Shown here: positions 29,383 to 38,688 of the stretch, piece after piece | Numbering within the stretch: position 1 is the stretch's first letter | How the letters are laid out: the number at the start of each line of letters is the position of its first letter | Assembly (NCBI RefSeq): GCF_025352015.1 | Contig: NZ_JANXUG010000012.1 | Coordinates: forward strand, 1 to 64,000 | DNA from: Flavobacterium sp. | GTDB taxonomy: Bacteria > Bacteroidota > Bacteroidia > Flavobacteriales > Flavobacteriaceae | Length of the DNA stretch: 64,000 nt | Reading direction: 5' to 3' | Program-made: the position numbers and the translations under genes | Notes under the pieces: model-generated | What the model was told of the DNA's origin: nothing | The model's database searches: none | Seen by the model: only the letters and a program-made list of their open reading frames with translations

Positions 29383-30756
29383 ATGGAAAAAGAGAATATT
29401 GCAGTAGGATTAGACATAGGAACAACCAAGATTGTTGCCATGATTGGCAAGAAGAATGAGTATGGCAAGCTAGAAATTTTGGGTGTGGGAAAATCCAAAA
29501 GTTTGGGTGTTGCTCGTGGTGTAGTTAATAATATTACCCAAACCATTCAGTCTATTCAACAAGCAGTTCTCGAAGCCGAAAATAATTCAGGATATAAAAT
29601 AAACGATGTGGTTGTTGGTATTGCAGGGCAACACATTCGCAGTATTCAACATACCGATTACGTAATTAGAAACAACCCAGAAGAGGTTATCAGCGGCAAA
29701 GACATTCAAATGTTAATTGATCAAGTAAATAAATTAGCGATGCTTCCTGGGGAAGAAATTATTCATGTTTTGCCACAGGAATTTAAAATCGATGGTCAGT
29801 CAGAAATCAAAGAACCTATCGGAATGTATGGCGGAAGGTTAGAAGCTAGTTTTCACGTTGTTGTTGGTCAAGCATCGTCTATCCGTAACGTGGGAAGATG
29901 CATTCAAAGTTCAGGAATAGGCTTGTCAGGATTGACTTTAGAGCCGTTAGCATCTGCAGAAGCGGTGTTGAGCCAGGAAGAAAAAGAAGCGGGTGTTGCG
30001 TTGATTGATATTGGCGGAGGAACAACAGATTTGGCTATTTTCAAAGACGGAATCATCCGTCACACTGCGGTAGTTCCTTTTGGGGGAAATGTAATTACAG
30101 ATGATATTAAAGAAGGTTGTTCCATCATTGAAAAGCAAGCCGAATTATTAAAGACAAAATTTGGGTCTGCCTGGCCAGGCGAAAATAAAGACAACGAAAT
30201 TGTGTCGATTCCAGGATTAAGAGGAAGAGATCCGAAAGAGATTTCGTTAAAGAATTTGTCTAAAATAATTCATGCAAGAGTGGTTGAAATCATCGAGCAG
30301 GTTTTTACCGAAATCAAAGTTTACGGGCATGAAGATCCTCGCAAAAAATTAATTGCGGGAATTGTTTTAACCGGTGGAGGATCTCAATTAAAACACATCA
30401 AGCAACTGGTAGAATACATCACAGGAATGGACACTAGAATTGGCTACCCAAACGAACATTTGGCAGGCAATTCAAGTGAAGAAATTTCCAGTCCGTTATT
30501 TGCTACCGCTGTTGGATTGGTAATGAATAGTATTGCAAACACCACACAAAGCGCCCATAAAATTGAGTTGATAGAAGTTAATCCTATCCCAAAACAACCA
30601 GATTTTCAGAAAGTTGTTGAAGAAAAAGAAGTAATTTTAAATGTTGTGGCGCATGAAGAAGTTGAAGAAGAGGAAACCACTGAAAAAAGAATTAGAAGGT
30701 CTTTTTTTGACAAATATGTAGATAAGATTAAAGACTTTTTAGATAACGCAGAATAA
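29383..30756 (+). CDS. ftsA: Cell division protein FtsA
   Basis: VGLDIGTTKIVAMIG, DIGGGTTDLAIF, GIVLTGGGSQL, C-terminal amphipathic helix FFDKYVDKIKDFL. Confidence 0.96.
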   Translation: MEKENIAVGLDIGTTKIVAMIGKKNEYGKLEILGVGKSKSLGVARGVVNNITQTIQSIQQAVLEAENNSGYKINDVVVGIAGQHIRSIQHTDYVIRNNPEEVISGKDIQMLIDQVNKLAMLPGEEIIHVLPQEFKIDGQSEIKEPIGMYGGRLEASFHVVVGQASSIRNVGRCIQSSGIGLSGLTLEPLASAEAVLSQEEKEAGVALIDIGGGTTDLAIFKDGIIRHTAVVPFGGNVITDDIKEGCSIIEKQAELLKTKFGSAWPGENKDNEIVSIPGLRGRDPKEISLKNLSKIIHARVVEIIEQVFTEIKVYGHEDPRKKLIAGIVLTGGGSQLKHIKQLVEYITGMDTRIGYPNEHLAGNSSEEISSPLFATAVGLVMNSIANTTQSAHKIELIEVNPIPKQPDFQKVVEEKEVILNVVAHEEVEEEETTEKRIRRSFFDKYVDKIKDFLDNAE

Positions 30757-30792
30757 GTATAAAAGAATAAAACCTAACAAAACCAAAATAGT

Positions 30793-32808
30793 ATGACAAG
30801 CAACTCAGAAATTGGAAACATCTCATTTGATTTACCAAAAAATCAATCAAATGTGATTAAAGTAATCGGAGTTGGTGGCGGCGGAAGCAATGCGATCAAT
30901 CACATGTTCAAGCAAGGAATAAAAGGAGTTGACTTTATAGTTTGTAATACAGACTCACAAGCACTTCAAAACAGTCCTGTGCCCAATAAAATTCAGTTAG
31001 GAGTAAACCTTACCGAAGGTCTAGGCGCTGGCGCAAATCCAGATGTTGGACAACAATCAGCCATTGAAAGTATAGGCGATATAGAAAAAATGTTAGATGC
31101 CAATACCAAAATGGTTTTCATTACCGCAGGAATGGGTGGAGGAACAGGAACTGGTGCTGCTCCAGTAATTGCGCAATTGGCAAAAGAAAGAGACATTCTT
31201 ACTGTAGGTATTGTAACTATTCCTTTTCAGTTTGAGGGTAAAGTTCGTTCAGAACAAGCGTTGTTAGGTGTTGAAAAATTGCGAAAGCAAGTCGATTCTT
31301 TGATTGTTATTAATAACAATAAATTAAGAGAAGTATACGGAAACCTTGGCTTCAAAGCTGGATTTTCTAAAGCAGACGAAGTGTTGGCTACCGCTTCTCG
31401 TGGAATTGCAGAAGTAATTACGCATCATTATACACAAAATATCGATTTAAAAGATGCTAAAACAGTCTTGGAAAATAGCGGAAGAGCTATCATGGGTTCT
31501 GCTACTGCATCGGGAGATAATCGCGCAAAAGAAGCTATAATTTCAGCATTAGATTCACCATTATTAAATGACAATAAAATTTCAGGTGCCAAAAACGTCT
31601 TGTTGCTTATCGTTTCTGGAAATAATGAAATTACAATTGATGAAATCGGGGAAATCAATGACCATATTCAATCAGAAGCGGGGCATAATGCTAATATCAT
31701 CATGGGTGTTGGAGAAGATGAAACATTGGGCGATTCAATAGCAGTAACTATTATTGCTACAGGTTTTAATGAAGAACAACAAAATGGAATTTTAAATCTA
31801 GAAGAAAAAAAAATAATCCACTCCTTAGACGGAGAACATAAAATAGAACGCGATTTAACTCAAAAACCAGTAGCTGTTTTTCAAACTATCATTGATACAC
31901 CAGCCAAGGAAATTAAGGAAGAAAAAATATTTTTTGAATTAATCGAAGATGAATTTGATTCGAGCAAAATCGAAATGGTGCAGCAAGCTTCAGTTGTCAG
32001 TTCAATTGATGAAAAAGAATTGATTGCAATGAATCATTTCATCAGAAATTTGGATGTAACTTTTGAAATTGTATCGCCAATAAATGACATCGATTTCAAG
32101 GTAACCACTCCAGAAGTTCGAGAAATGAAAGTGGTTGAATCACAAGCTATCGTTGATGAGAGCCTAAAACAAGTTCAGGTTGAAGAGGAGCAAATTACTT
32201 TTACTTTTGATATGCCAGCCATGCCAACATTTGAAAGAGTAGAAGAGGTAAATTCAGTTAAAGCAGTTGAAGAAAACAGAATTATTTTTGATTTATCCGA
32301 CTCGCCAAATGATATTGAAGTGAATCAACCCTTGCAATTTATACCTGTAACCGAGTTGAACGAAGGAGGTATGATTAAATACTCTCTGGAAGAATATATG
32401 GAGTTAGAAAACGATTTGTTAAACTCAAAACCAGCCGCAGCTATTGTAGTTGAAGAGCCAGTTGCCGATGAGTTGAAAATCACGATGAAACGGGTAGATG
32501 TTCAAAAACCAACCTCCACAGTAAGCCATTTTGAAGATATCTCGCCAGTAGAGATGACTATCGAAGAAACCCTGAAACATAGAGCTGACGATAGAAGAAA
32601 AAAGTTAAAAGAGTTCAATTATAAATTTCATAACAATCCTTCAAAAATTGATGAATTAGAGAAAGAACCGGCTTACAAGCGCAATGGTGTTGATTTGTCA
32701 ACCAATATACCAGCTGATACAAAATCTAGAATGTCAATAGGTATTGATAGTAACGATGACACGCAGTTACGTTCCAACAATTCATTTTTGCACGATAATG
32801 TAGATTAA
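30793..32808 (+). CDS. ftsZ: Cell division protein FtsZ with long C-terminal linker
   Basis: GVGGGGSNAINHM, GAGANPDVGQ, GMGGGTGTGAAPVIA; about 340 residues beyond the GTPase core. Confidence 0.96.
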   Translation: MTSNSEIGNISFDLPKNQSNVIKVIGVGGGGSNAINHMFKQGIKGVDFIVCNTDSQALQNSPVPNKIQLGVNLTEGLGAGANPDVGQQSAIESIGDIEKMLDANTKMVFITAGMGGGTGTGAAPVIAQLAKERDILTVGIVTIPFQFEGKVRSEQALLGVEKLRKQVDSLIVINNNKLREVYGNLGFKAGFSKADEVLATASRGIAEVITHHYTQNIDLKDAKTVLENSGRAIMGSATASGDNRAKEAIISALDSPLLNDNKISGAKNVLLLIVSGNNEITIDEIGEINDHIQSEAGHNANIIMGVGEDETLGDSIAVTIIATGFNEEQQNGILNLEEKKIIHSLDGEHKIERDLTQKPVAVFQTIIDTPAKEIKEEKIFFELIEDEFDSSKIEMVQQASVVSSIDEKELIAMNHFIRNLDVTFEIVSPINDIDFKVTTPEVREMKVVESQAIVDESLKQVQVEEEQITFTFDMPAMPTFERVEEVNSVKAVEENRIIFDLSDSPNDIEVNQPLQFIPVTELNEGGMIKYSLEEYMELENDLLNSKPAAAIVVEEPVADELKITMKRVDVQKPTSTVSHFEDISPVEMTIEETLKHRADDRRKKLKEFNYKFHNNPSKIDELEKEPAYKRNGVDLSTNIPADTKSRMSIGIDSNDDTQLRSNNSFLHDNVD

Positions 32809-32832
32809 ACCACTAACAATCCAGAAAATTCG

Positions 32833-32870
32833 TAACCCAAAAATCTGAATAGATTTTTGGGTTATTTTTT
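32833..32870 (+). terminator. Terminator of the dcw operon
   Basis: TAACCCAAAAATC-tgaata-GATTTTTGGGTTA followed by TTTTTT. Confidence 0.85.
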
Positions 32871-32971
32871 TATAATTGGGCTAAAAGTTTTAAAAAGTTT
32901 TAGTAACCTAACTCATTAAACACAGTATTAGCAATATAAATAAAATGATTTACTTATAATTTGCAACAAAA

Positions 32972-34231
32972 TTACCACTCGTTTACTTTATTGGCATCCA
33001 TTTTCAAAAAGATAAATAATAAGATTGTAAAACCCCATAAACCCGACCCACCATAAGAAAAGAAAGGAAGCGGAACGCCTATCGTTGGAAAAATACCTGC
33101 AACCATTGCAATGTTGACAAAAAAGTGGATGAACAAAATGCCGGCAACACAATAACCATAGACTCGGCTAAACTTGGTTTTTTGCCTTTCAGCCAAATAA
33201 ATTACTCGTATAATTAAAGTAACAAAAAGCAACATCACCAAAAGGCAGCCCACAAAACCCCATTCTTCGCCTACGGTTGTAAATATATAATCTGTATGTT
33301 GTTCTGGTACAAAACCTCCTTTGGTTTGTGTTCCTTCAAGATAACCTTTACCAAACCAGCCACCAGAACCAATAGCAATTTCGGATTGATTGGTATTATA
33401 ACCAATGCCTTTCATGTCTACTTCTTTGCCCAAAAGAATATTGAATCGGTCGCGATGATGTTGCTTAAAAACATTTTCAAAAACATAATCTACTGAAAAA
33501 ACAAAACCACCAATCATTAAAAAAATAATAGAACTTAATAGCCAGTTTCTATTTATCATTCGGCTTCTATAATAAATAAAAATAATGACAGCCAATGCTG
33601 CAAGAGTTAGAATTAAAGGTTTAATAACTAACGCTAAAACAAATAAGACTAAACCAATAAAACCCGTCCAAACGTACCATGAAGGCAGGCCTTCTCTATA
33701 CAATACTAAAATGAAAACACAATAAATTAGCGCACTTCCTGGATCATGGGGAACTATCAAAAGTATGGGTAAAAACAGGATTCCCAATACTTGAATTTGT
33801 CTGTTTAAATCTTTGAGATTGATTTGAACATCGCTCAAATATTTGGCAAGAGCCAATGCAGTTGCAGCCTTAACAAACTCCGAAGGTTGTACGCCAAATG
33901 AACCAAAAGAATACCAATTGGCTTGACCTTTTATTGTCTTTCCAAAAACAAATAAACCAGCCAAGGATAATAATCCTATAACATAAATGACGCTAGAAAA
34001 TTTTTCATAAAACTTGCCTTCTACTGACATTACAACGAGTATCAAAGGAATGGTCAGGATAATAAACATAAACTGTTTGCCATAAATTTGTGTAAAATCA
34101 AAAATAGAAGTCTCTCGAGCAATAGAGGATAATGATGACGAATAAATGTTGAGCCAACCCAATATTACCAAGGTAATATAAATGGCAATGCTCATCCAGT
34201 CGAGATTATTGGTTACGCTTTGATTTTTCAT
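32972..34231 (-). CDS. rodA: Rod shape-determining SEDS glycosyltransferase RodA
   Basis: GSFGVQPSEFVK, GFVPEQHTDYIFTTVGEEWGFVG, PFFSYGGSG. Confidence 0.95.
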   Translation of the reverse strand: MKNQSVTNNLDWMSIAIYITLVILGWLNIYSSSLSSIARETSIFDFTQIYGKQFMFIILTIPLILVVMSVEGKFYEKFSSVIYVIGLLSLAGLFVFGKTIKGQANWYSFGSFGVQPSEFVKAATALALAKYLSDVQINLKDLNRQIQVLGILFLPILLIVPHDPGSALIYCVFILVLYREGLPSWYVWTGFIGLVLFVLALVIKPLILTLAALAVIIFIYYRSRMINRNWLLSSIIFLMIGGFVFSVDYVFENVFKQHHRDRFNILLGKEVDMKGIGYNTNQSEIAIGSGGWFGKGYLEGTQTKGGFVPEQHTDYIFTTVGEEWGFVGCLLVMLLFVTLIIRVIYLAERQKTKFSRVYGYCVAGILFIHFFVNIAMVAGIFPTIGVPLPFFSYGGSGLWGFTILLFIFLKMDANKVNEW

Positions 34232-34243
34232 ATTGGTTTGAAA

Positions 34244-36178
34244 TTAATTTTCTGGTGCATCAGGTACTTTAATTTCTGGTTTAGTCACTATAGGTTTTCC
34301 GTTTATAGCTGGTTTTGATTTAATCAAAGTATCTATTATAGGTTTTGCGTAATATTTATTGTACTCCCCTTGAAGACTTCCTTCTAACATTCTTTTTTCT
34401 AAATCGGTTCGGGTAATTTTCTTTTTGATGAATTTTTCAATCATCAAGCTAGTAATTGGACCAGCCCATCGAGCACCCCAATAACCATTCTCCACAAAGA
34501 CTGCAATCGCAATTTTAGGATTATCTTTTGGCGCAAAAGCCACAAAAATAGAGTGGTCTTGAAGCTTTACTCTTTTACCATTAATTTTTGCGAAATTTTC
34601 GGCAGTTCCTGTTTTTCCGCATATTTCAATTCCTTCTACGTTCAATCCGTGAGCCGTTCCTAAATTATACACATCAAACAAACCGCTAATCATGGGTTCA
34701 AAATATTTAGCATCTATGGTTGTTACATGTTTGGTTGTAAACCGTTTATCTATAGCTTGACCTTTAATTTTTTTGATGATATGAGGCGTATAATAATAAC
34801 CTCTATTGGCAACGGCAGCAATCATATTTGCTAACTGAATGGGTGTCATCAAAACCTCTCCTTGACCAATGGCATTAGAGACAATCGTTTTACTTGACCA
34901 ACCCCATCCGGGATACATTTTTTTATACGTTTTTGATGTTGGTAAACTTCCTTTTTTTCCTGTTGGTAAATCGTAACCCATGAATTGTCCTAAACCAAAA
35001 CTTTTTAAGTGATTACTCCAAACATCAACTCCTTTTGGTGGATTGTTAAATTTATCGATGGTTTTCATGTAAGAGCTTGAAAAGAAAGTATTACACGACT
35101 CATAAATCCCTCGGTGAAATTGCATAGCACCACCATGACAGTGACATTTCATAAAACGCCCGGGTGCATAACTAAAACCATGGTGACAAAAAAAAGTGGT
35201 ATTCTCATCTATGGCGCCTTCTTGTAAAGCCACTAAACCTGTCAGGATTTTAAATGGTGAACCGGGCGTATATTCGGCTAATAAGCCTCGGTCATATAAT
35301 GGTTTTGCAATCGAATCATGGAATAAAATCGTATAATTTTTCGAACGTTGTCTTCCCACCAAAATAGCCGGATCGTAAGAAGGAGCGGTAACCAATGCTA
35401 AAATTTCTCCTGTTTTAGGCTCGATAGCTACAATTCCGCCACGCTTGTTGACCATTAATTCTTCTCCATACTTTTGAAGGTCTGCATCTATAGATAAATT
35501 AATGTCTTTTCCCTGTACAGCTATAGTGTCAAATTTTCCTTCTTTATAGGAACCTATTTCCCTATTGTATTTGTCTTTTTGAATATATTTCACGCCTTTT
35601 ACTCCCCGTAAAAAATCTTCATAGCTTTCTTCAACACCTTGACGACCAATTAAATCACCGCTGTTGTAGTATTTATTTTTTTCAATGATTTTATCATTAA
35701 CCTGCGTGATAAAACCAAATACATTGGCACCATAAGCTACTTGATAATCTCTTAACGCACGCTTTTGGATATAAAAACCCGAAAATTTTCGTTGTATTTC
35801 TTGATAAGCAGCATATTCCTTTTTATTAAGTTGCGACAGAAACACTGAAGGAAGTCTTGGACTGTAAATTTTAGCTTTTGCAATTTTTGTTAAAAAGTCT
35901 TCTTTAGTGATGTTCAATAACAAACAAAACTCGGTGGTGTCAATATCTTTCACATCTTTTGGGATAACCATAATGTCATAGGATGGTTGATTGGCGACCA
36001 AAAGTTTGCCATTTCTATCATAAATATACCCTCGCTCTGGATAATCATATTTTATTTTTATGGCATTATTATCAGATTTCAATTTTAAAGAATCATCGAT
36101 AACCTGTAAATAAAAAAGGCGCAATATCAACAAAATTGTTCCAGTAAAAATAATTGTAGGTAACAAGGCTTTTCTCAT
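34244..36178 (-). CDS. mrdA: Penicillin-binding protein 2
   Basis: YTPGSPFKILTGL (SxxK), ESCNTFF, CGKTGTAEN; adjacent to rodA. Confidence 0.95.
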   Translation of the reverse strand: MRKALLPTIIFTGTILLILRLFYLQVIDDSLKLKSDNNAIKIKYDYPERGYIYDRNGKLLVANQPSYDIMVIPKDVKDIDTTEFCLLLNITKEDFLTKIAKAKIYSPRLPSVFLSQLNKKEYAAYQEIQRKFSGFYIQKRALRDYQVAYGANVFGFITQVNDKIIEKNKYYNSGDLIGRQGVEESYEDFLRGVKGVKYIQKDKYNREIGSYKEGKFDTIAVQGKDINLSIDADLQKYGEELMVNKRGGIVAIEPKTGEILALVTAPSYDPAILVGRQRSKNYTILFHDSIAKPLYDRGLLAEYTPGSPFKILTGLVALQEGAIDENTTFFCHHGFSYAPGRFMKCHCHGGAMQFHRGIYESCNTFFSSSYMKTIDKFNNPPKGVDVWSNHLKSFGLGQFMGYDLPTGKKGSLPTSKTYKKMYPGWGWSSKTIVSNAIGQGEVLMTPIQLANMIAAVANRGYYYTPHIIKKIKGQAIDKRFTTKHVTTIDAKYFEPMISGLFDVYNLGTAHGLNVEGIEICGKTGTAENFAKINGKRVKLQDHSIFVAFAPKDNPKIAIAVFVENGYWGARWAGPITSLMIEKFIKKKITRTDLEKRMLEGSLQGEYNKYYAKPIIDTLIKSKPAINGKPIVTKPEIKVPDAPEN

Positions 36179-36681
36179 CGCTTGTTTGGCTTAATGATGT
36201 AGATAATTATTATAGACGTGAGTATTGTAAAAAGTGTACTCAAAAAGGTGCGCAATAAAATATCCCATACAAAACTAATCTTGAAAACTTCGAGTATAAA
36301 CAATACAAAGTGGTGAATTACTACCGCAATTAAGATAAAGGAAAAGCGCTCCGGCGTTAATACATCATTAAGTTTTACCGTTTGATATTCATAACTTAAT
36401 CCAAAGGAGAACTTAAAAATGGCAGGTCTATAATAAGCAAGAATTACGCAAGCGGCAGCATGGACACCGCCAGAATTCCAAAACATATCCATCAATAATC
36501 CCAATAAAAAACTAGCAACTAACAAACCTGTTTTATTGCCATTTACAGGATACAAAATAATAAAAAGCACATAAGGAAACGGATTGATATATCCAAAAAG
36601 ATCCATCCTATTGAATAGTAGAACCTGTGCGGCAAGCAACAAGATAAATCGAGCAATATTTGCTAGCAAAGTACTATTCAT
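36175..36681 (-). CDS. mreD: Rod shape-determining protein MreD
   Basis: Small polytopic membrane protein between mreC and PBP2 genes. Confidence 0.85.
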   Translation of the reverse strand: MNSTLLANIARFILLLAAQVLLFNRMDLFGYINPFPYVLFIILYPVNGNKTGLLVASFLLGLLMDMFWNSGGVHAAACVILAYYRPAIFKFSFGLSYEYQTVKLNDVLTPERFSFILIAVVIHHFVLFILEVFKISFVWDILLRTFLSTLFTILTSIIIIYIIKPNKR

Positions 36682-37501
36682 CTTTTTTGCCTTGTTTTTC
36701 TAAATTTAGTATCTCTTCGGCATCCTTGTTTTTAATAACATAAACATGACCAAGATTAGTCATGTCATTAAACAATTTAATATCCAAAGTATAGTAATTT
36801 GTTTCGTTGTCTATATACACTTTTTCAATAGTTCCAATACCAATATTTTCTGGAAAAACTCTTGATTCTGAACCCGTAACTATGGTGTCGCCTTTGCGAA
36901 CTCCCGCCAATCTTGGTACATCAGTCAATTGAGCAAAACCGGTGTTTTTCCCATTCCAACTTAAAGTGCCAAAATGATTTGATTTTTTGATTTTTGCATT
37001 AATCTTAATATTGACATTCAGAACACTAATGATGGTTGCGAAATTTTTGGAAGTATTATCTACAATTCCAACAATTCCTGCACTGTTGATTACGCCCATA
37101 TTGGATTTAATGCCAGAAGCAGAACCATTGTTTATGGTTATAAAATTTTCCTGAATGCTGTACGAGTTGTGAATTACTTTAGAAACAATAATATCTATTT
37201 TATTAACGCCTTTTATCGAATCAATTTTAGGAAGTTTTGTAGTGTCTTTTTGATTGAATACTATCGATTTTAATCGTGCATTTTCTTTAGCCAATTCCTC
37301 GTTTTGAGCTCTCAAACCAAAATACTCATCAACATTGTTTATTTTTTCATAAATACCGCCTGTAAAGAAATTTGCTGAACTGATGATTTTACTTTTGTGA
37401 TACGAATGGGACTGAATCGTCAAAGAAAGAGAAAGTATCAAAAGCAGCAAAAACAGTAATCTATAACTGTTTTTAAGTATAAAATTAATTATTTGCTGCA
37501 T
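36674..37501 (-). CDS. mreC: Rod shape-determining protein MreC
   Basis: N-terminal TM, coiled coil, GVINSAGIVGIVDNTSKNFATIISVLN...GDTIVTGSESRVFPENIGIGTI. Confidence 0.92.
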   Translation of the reverse strand: MQQIINFILKNSYRLLFLLLLILSLSLTIQSHSYHKSKIISSANFFTGGIYEKINNVDEYFGLRAQNEELAKENARLKSIVFNQKDTTKLPKIDSIKGVNKIDIIVSKVIHNSYSIQENFITINNGSASGIKSNMGVINSAGIVGIVDNTSKNFATIISVLNVNIKINAKIKKSNHFGTLSWNGKNTGFAQLTDVPRLAGVRKGDTIVTGSESRVFPENIGIGTIEKVYIDNETNYYTLDIKLFNDMTNLGHVYVIKNKDAEEILNLEKQGKKDE

Positions 37502-37528
37502 CGTAAAAAATTAAAATTTTTAAAAAAT

Positions 37529-37605
37529 AAAATCTCAAAATCCAAATACCAAAAGCTGTATATTAAATAGCTAAAATTGGGATTCGGAATTTATTTATTT
37601 GGAAT
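37529..37605 (-). repeat. Degenerate 7/8-nt repeats between mreB and mreC
   Basis: On the - strand AAATTCC ... AAATTCC GAATCCC and TATTTGG ATTTTGAG ATTTT. Confidence 0.5.
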
Positions 37606-38634
37606 TTATTTAATCAGTATGCTTCTGAACTTTGGAATATTTTTAAGAGCCATACCAGTTCCTCGAACAACGGCTCTCAATGGATCTTCGGCAATATAAA
37701 CGGGTAAATCTGTTTTTTGTGAAATACGTTTGTCTAAACCTCTTAACATTGAACCTCCACCCGCAAGATAAATTCCTGTGTTATAAATATCAGCAGCTAA
37801 TTCCGGTGGCGTTTGTGATAAGGTCTCCATAATCGCATCTTCAATACGCTGAATCGATTTATCTAAAGCTTTAGCAATTTCTCTATAAGACACTTCAACC
37901 TGTTTGGGTTTACCAGTCAATAAATCTCTACCTTGAACTGACATATCATCTGGTGGTGTTTCTAAATCGTCTGTGGCGGCACCAATCGTAATCTTAATTT
38001 TCTCGGCTGTTGCTTCACCCACAAATAAATTGTGCTGCGTTCTCATATAATACACAATGTCATTCGTGAAAACATCTCCTGCAATTTTAACAGATTTATC
38101 GCAAACGATTCCGCCTAAGGCAATTACTGCAATTTCGGTTGTTCCGCCACCAATGTCCACAATCATATTTCCTTTTGGTTGCATGATATCGATACCAATA
38201 CCAATTGCTGCAGCCATAGGTTCGTGGATTAAATAAACTTCTTTACCGTTAACACGTTCGCAACTTTCTTTAACGGCTCGCATTTCAACTTCGGTAATTC
38301 CAGACGGGATACAGACCACCATTCGAAGTGCTGGTGTAAACATTTTTTTCTTTAATGCAGGTATGCTTTTGATGAACATGCTAATCATCTTTTCAGACGC
38401 GTCAAAATCAGCAATAACCCCATCTTTTAGAGGACGAATGGTTTTTATGTTTTCATGAGTTTTGCCTTGCATCATATTGGCTTCTTTTCCAACAGCGATA
38501 ATTTTCCCCGATATTCTATCTCTAGCAACAATTGATGGGCAATCAATTACAACTTTGTCGTTGTGTATTATCAGAGTGTTGGCGGTTCCAAGGTCAATAG
38601 CAATGTCCTCGGTCATGAAATCAAAAAATCCCAT
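37606..38634 (-). CDS. mreB: Rod shape-determining protein MreB
   Basis: IAIDLGTANTLI, VDIGGGTTEIAVIALGG, GIYLAGGGSMLRGLD. Confidence 0.97.
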   Translation of the reverse strand: MGFFDFMTEDIAIDLGTANTLIIHNDKVVIDCPSIVARDRISGKIIAVGKEANMMQGKTHENIKTIRPLKDGVIADFDASEKMISMFIKSIPALKKKMFTPALRMVVCIPSGITEVEMRAVKESCERVNGKEVYLIHEPMAAAIGIGIDIMQPKGNMIVDIGGGTTEIAVIALGGIVCDKSVKIAGDVFTNDIVYYMRTQHNLFVGEATAEKIKITIGAATDDLETPPDDMSVQGRDLLTGKPKQVEVSYREIAKALDKSIQRIEDAIMETLSQTPPELAADIYNTGIYLAGGGSMLRGLDKRISQKTDLPVYIAEDPLRAVVRGTGMALKNIPKFRSILIK

Positions 38635-38688
38635 ATGTTTATGTAGGGTTTAACGTTTATAAAATTTTAACGCACAAAGTTAAACAAA

